From IMG/VR virus record IMGVR_UViG_3300043172_000063, positions 1-24,798 of that record: a stretch of 24,798 bases of DNA. One strand, written 5' to 3'. Shown piece by piece: positions 21,892 through 24,798 of this stretch. The notes beneath the pieces are model-generated. The model ran no database searches, was not told the DNA's origin, and was given only the letters and a program-made list of their open reading frames with translations. The stretch comes from a virus. Made by a program: the position numbers and the translations under genes. Every line of letters starts with the position of its first letter. The stretch's first letter is position 1.

Positions 21892-22290
21892 ATGTTCACA
21901 CTACAAGCTCCGTACCCTGGTCTTCAGACCACGACAGTCGTACCGAATCCAGACTTCGGTGACGGTGAGAATCTGGCGGTTGAAGTCAATGTGAGGCGAG
22001 CATTGGATGGCACCATGTTCACGTACGTGAAGCGGAAAGGACGCCGAAGACTTCAATGGACTTTCAGTCTCACACGGAACAAAGGATTGGAAGTACGGGC
22101 GTTTCTTCAATCCTACTACGCTTCCAGAATCCTGGTGACAGATCACAATGGACGGAAATGGGTCGGACACTTTGTGAACAACCCATTTGAGTTCGAGACG
22201 GATCGTCGGTCTGCTCCAGCGATTACCCCAATGCCCCGTGGGGAGCGACAGAGAATCACCATTGAGTTTGAGGGAGAAGAACAACTATGA
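21892..22290 (+). CDS. Distal-tail-type protein
   Basis: 132 residues beginning MFTLQAPYPGLQTTTVVPNP. It continues with FGDGENLAVEVNVRRALDGT, 'TYVKRKGRRRLQWTFSLTR', then a helix GLEVRAFLQSYYASRILVTD, 'HNGRKWVGHFVNNPFEFET', and a closing strand TIEFEGEEQ. This is a pattern I know from tail-tip clusters, where a short strand-helix-strand protein precedes the hub. It also resembles in type the distal-tail domain in the 968-residue protein (a strand carrying 'R..L.W.F', a helix and a final 'F.FEGE'). Its stop overlaps the start of the next gene (ATGA). Confidence 0.6.
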   Translation: MFTLQAPYPGLQTTTVVPNPDFGDGENLAVEVNVRRALDGTMFTYVKRKGRRRLQWTFSLTRNKGLEVRAFLQSYYASRILVTDHNGRKWVGHFVNNPFEFETDRRSAPAITPMPRGERQRITIEFEGEEQL

Positions 22291-24798
22291 GAACTCTGAA
22301 TGCCCAAGCACTCGCTAAGATTGACACGAAACTCGGCACCGAGCCAGTGACAATCATCGAGATTGATTGGATAGAGGATGGGGCTCCATCGATTTATGCA
22401 GATCGTCGTATTGGGACGATCCTTGGAAAAATCCACGCTGTCTCCGATCTTGATAATGTCATCAACGTCTCCGACAGCGATAGCTCTCAAGAACTCGGAG
22501 TAACCCTGGATGACACAGACGGAACAATCAAAGCGATCCTCGACTCCACTGACATCCACAAACGCACCGCGCGTGTTTACCAGTGGTTCGAGGGGTTGGA
22601 TATCGACGACCGCTTCATGCTCTTCTCAGGAAAAATCAGTTCCCCAATCACTTGGAGTGAGCGCGACCGGAGCGTCTCGTTCACGATCATCTCGCAACTT
22701 GAAGACAAGGAAATAGGCTTCTCGGCCGAAGAGGGCGATTTCAATTGGATTCCGAAAGACCTCATCGGCGTAGCTTGGCCAATGATCTTTGGGACGGTCC
22801 AAGATGTGCCCGCCCTTCAATTCAATCAAGCGGTCTCTGGCACCACGTTGTGCCCCATTGGTGACATCATTGGTGAGGAGTATCACAATGCTGTGCCGCT
22901 TGGAGGGTCGGACCCCTCGTGGGGAATCAACCTCGGAATGCAAGGGATGCAGAAGAGCATGCTCTGGTGTGCCAAGGCAGCATTCGATAGTGCCGCTGCG
23001 ACACATCGATTGTCCAATCCCGGCAAGGCTGCCGAGTACGAAGCACGAGCCGCTGAGTGTCTGGAAAACATCAATGAGATTCAACGGTCCATTGCTGATT
23101 CGATGGCACAGAAGGCGTCTCAGGCACAGTGTGCCACTTCGCAACGATCCTCTACGCTAGACAATGCCAGAGGCGGTGGCTGTAATCCTGTCACCATCCT
23201 TGGCGGCGAGGATTTCCCACAGAACCAAGCCATCAATCTTCAGATTGGTAGCTTCATTGTATCAGGCTATTTCGTTGGTGCCAAGTTCCACTATTCCAGT
23301 GTCGTGAATGTGGACAAGGAAGCCAAGGCGGCTACTCGTTACGCATCATCGGTATCACAGCAATGTGAACAGCCTCCCAAGGATCAATCCTACGATTTCT
23401 CCATGGATGTTCCGTGTGGGTACGGGAACACGTTCCCGCAATTCTATTCGTGTCGTTGTAGGTATTCTGGTTTCTTCGTTACCACGTCTACTCACAAGTC
23501 TCGGCCGAACACGAATGCCGTGGCTGAGCATATCTGGATCGATTCAGGTGCGAGGGTGACGATCTACAGTGATGAGAACATCACGTATCTGGTCTCGATC
23601 ATTCCTGGTACCGTGCTGGCTGTCAAAGCCTACAAGACGTTTGAGGGTGGCGAGCGACGATTGGTCAATGTGCCCAACAATCTGTGGTGGGTTGAGAATC
23701 ACAACTACGGACCTATCTCGGCCGTTCAAGTTGTGGTCCAGAAACCATTGAGTTCGTATGATGGGCAAGGCTGGAGCGATCAAATCTACGTGACGTTTGA
23801 GTCCAGCGTGGGTCCGCATACGTGTGACATCCTCGAACACATCATCGACAACTACACGGACTTGACGTATGACACGACGAGCTTCACGGCGATTCGCACG
23901 AAGCTTGATCCGTTCCCGATGAACTTCCCGATCCTTGATCGGAAGAACACTATTGCGGTCTTGCAGGAGATTGCCTTCCAGGCCCGCTGTGCCCTGTGGC
24001 TCTCGAATGGGAAGTTCTACATCAAGTACCTGCCGGAAGAGCCCACCAGTGACGCTACGATCACTGTGAGCGATCTGGACTCGGAGACGGGGGTGGACTT
24101 GGAGTTGACTTCTACAGAGGATTTGGTCACGAAGATGATCGTCGAATGGCGCATGAGTTGGGCCGAGGATGATCCAAGCAAGATCATCCTACGTCACAAT
24201 GTGCGGAAGTACGGCACCCAACAAGAGACGTTCGATTTCTACTGCTTCAACCAGCCCGACATCGTTCTCAAAGCAGCCACGTTCTGGCTGATCCGTAAGA
24301 GCAACACCTGGAAGAAGGTTCGTTTCAAGACGTTCCTTCAGATGCTCAATTTGGAGACGTTCGATACGGTCACGTTGGATTTTGGTTCTCAAGACTATGT
24401 GTCAACGGGGCCGGTGAAAGCGATTGTTGAAGAAGCGAACTACAACTCGGACGACCAATCAATCAGCTTCGTTTGCAAGACGCCTGTCAGATCAGGCGAG
24501 ATGGTGGAGTACCAATTCTTCTGGCCTTCAACTCTTGCTGTCTCGGAGACATTTCCAACGGTCGCAGAACGGGCTGCTGGAAACGCTGGTGGTGATGGGA
24601 TTGGCTCTACGGCCTCTGGCGACCTACCTATCGGATTCCTTGATCTGGATGACTGGGGCGAGGGTGTGGTTTGGGTCGGTGGTCCCAACGTGGTGTTCAA
24701 AGGCCATGCGGACTACGGCGACCGGACGCCAACCGACGTGGACTTTGTCGCCCAGCAGGTGACCTTCCCTGAAACGTATGCCGAGTTGAATGTCACCG
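22287..24798 (+). CDS. Tail hub/tip protein (partial, runs off the window)
   Basis: The frame is open from the ATG at 22287 (four-base ATGA overlap; GAGGGAGAAGA at 22270-22280) to the right edge, 837 codons. Residues about 1-190 are beta-rich, with 'TIIEIDWIEDGAPSIYADRR' and a 'FSGKISSPITWSERDRSVSF' strand pair, as in tail-tip proteins. Residues about 200-510 hold a Cys-rich region with an Ala/Gln/Glu helix (about 215-285). From about 515 the hub-like part follows: DILEHIIDNYTDLTYD, FPILDRKNTIAVLQEIAFQA, RCALWLSNGKFYIKYLPEE, SDLDSETGVDLELTSTEDLV, and later FWLIRKSNTWKKVRFKTFLQ. The type is that of baseplate-hub and receptor-interface proteins that anchor fibres and open the tail. The C-terminus lies beyond the window. 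Confidence 0.75.
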   Translation, partial: MRTLNAQALAKIDTKLGTEPVTIIEIDWIEDGAPSIYADRRIGTILGKIHAVSDLDNVINVSDSDSSQELGVTLDDTDGTIKAILDSTDIHKRTARVYQWFEGLDIDDRFMLFSGKISSPITWSERDRSVSFTIISQLEDKEIGFSAEEGDFNWIPKDLIGVAWPMIFGTVQDVPALQFNQAVSGTTLCPIGDIIGEEYHNAVPLGGSDPSWGINLGMQGMQKSMLWCAKAAFDSAAATHRLSNPGKAAEYEARAAECLENINEIQRSIADSMAQKASQAQCATSQRSSTLDNARGGGCNPVTILGGEDFPQNQAINLQIGSFIVSGYFVGAKFHYSSVVNVDKEAKAATRYASSVSQQCEQPPKDQSYDFSMDVPCGYGNTFPQFYSCRCRYSGFFVTTSTHKSRPNTNAVAEHIWIDSGARVTIYSDENITYLVSIIPGTVLAVKAYKTFEGGERRLVNVPNNLWWVENHNYGPISAVQVVVQKPLSSYDGQGWSDQIYVTFESSVGPHTCDILEHIIDNYTDLTYDTTSFTAIRTKLDPFPMNFPILDRKNTIAVLQEIAFQARCALWLSNGKFYIKYLPEEPTSDATITVSDLDSETGVDLELTSTEDLVTKMIVEWRMSWAEDDPSKIILRHNVRKYGTQQETFDFYCFNQPDIVLKAATFWLIRKSNTWKKVRFKTFLQMLNLETFDTVTLDFGSQDYVSTGPVKAIVEEANYNSDDQSISFVCKTPVRSGEMVEYQFFWPSTLAVSETFPTVAERAAGNAGGDGIGSTASGDLPIGFLDLDDWGEGVVWVGGPNVVFKGHADYGDRTPTDVDFVAQQVTFPETYAELNVT

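Noticed and set aside
1-24798. Search for defence genes, toxin-antitoxin pairs, tRNAs, integrase or attachment sites
   Set aside because: Nothing recognisable on either strand; the window is occupied by structural genes almost without gaps.

Overview
The window is a late structural region of a tailed double-stranded DNA phage or prophage (Caudoviricetes-like). Every gene I can support lies on the + strand. Genes are packed end to end with 1-14 base overlaps or short gaps, and the products are almost all virion proteins. There is no host gene, integrase, tRNA or replication gene, so I cannot tell a free phage from a prophage and cannot name the host. Base composition is moderate, with strongly C-ending codons in the capsid and tail-tube genes. 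The coat protein looks P22-like in type, while a 1284-residue tape measure with a tail-tube and tail-tip module implies a long tail. I see no contractile-sheath gene, so a siphovirus-like particle is the best reading.

Layout. 1-1974: the end of a fibre-type protein, a small coiled-coil protein and three small virion-type or unknown proteins. 1976-5421: head module (a head-adaptor protein fused to a beta domain, a scaffold and the major capsid protein), closed by a strong terminator. 5452-7171: a holin-like membrane protein, two tandem paralogues resembling head-closure proteins, and a probable tail-terminator protein. 7251-9106: two paralogous major tail-tube proteins, the second with an extra domain inserted, again closed by a strong terminator. 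9128-10326: a tail assembly chaperone with a -1 frameshift extension (lambda G/GT type) and an HK97 gp10-like protein. 10326-10985: a free-standing GIY-YIG homing endonuclease. 10988-14842: tape measure. 14865-21541: minor tail and fibre proteins, including a 968-residue mosaic with about 20 short repeats and a beta-helix fibre. 21553-24798: tail-tip genes ending in a large hub-type protein that runs off the window.

How the genes work together. Scaffold and coat build the procapsid; adaptor, closure and terminator proteins join head to tail; the chaperone pair loads the tape measure; tube proteins polymerise around it; the distal-tail, hub and fibre proteins form the adsorption end. Intrinsic terminators sit directly after the coat gene, after the second tube gene and after a minor tail gene. 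Hairpins occupy the leaders of the scaffold, coat and first tube genes, which suggests transcript segmentation to set protein dosage.

Most notable observations: (1) a -1 frameshift cassette whose second reading frame has no start codon of its own; (2) a shared Cys-containing N-terminal motif in scaffold and coat protein; (3) two tail-tube genes, one carrying a nested inserted domain, with a patch of perfect DNA identity suggesting gene conversion; (4) the domain-shuffled fibre region. I do not see a defence system, CRISPR array or mobile element other than the homing endonuclease. Family assignments come from reading the sequences, without database searches.
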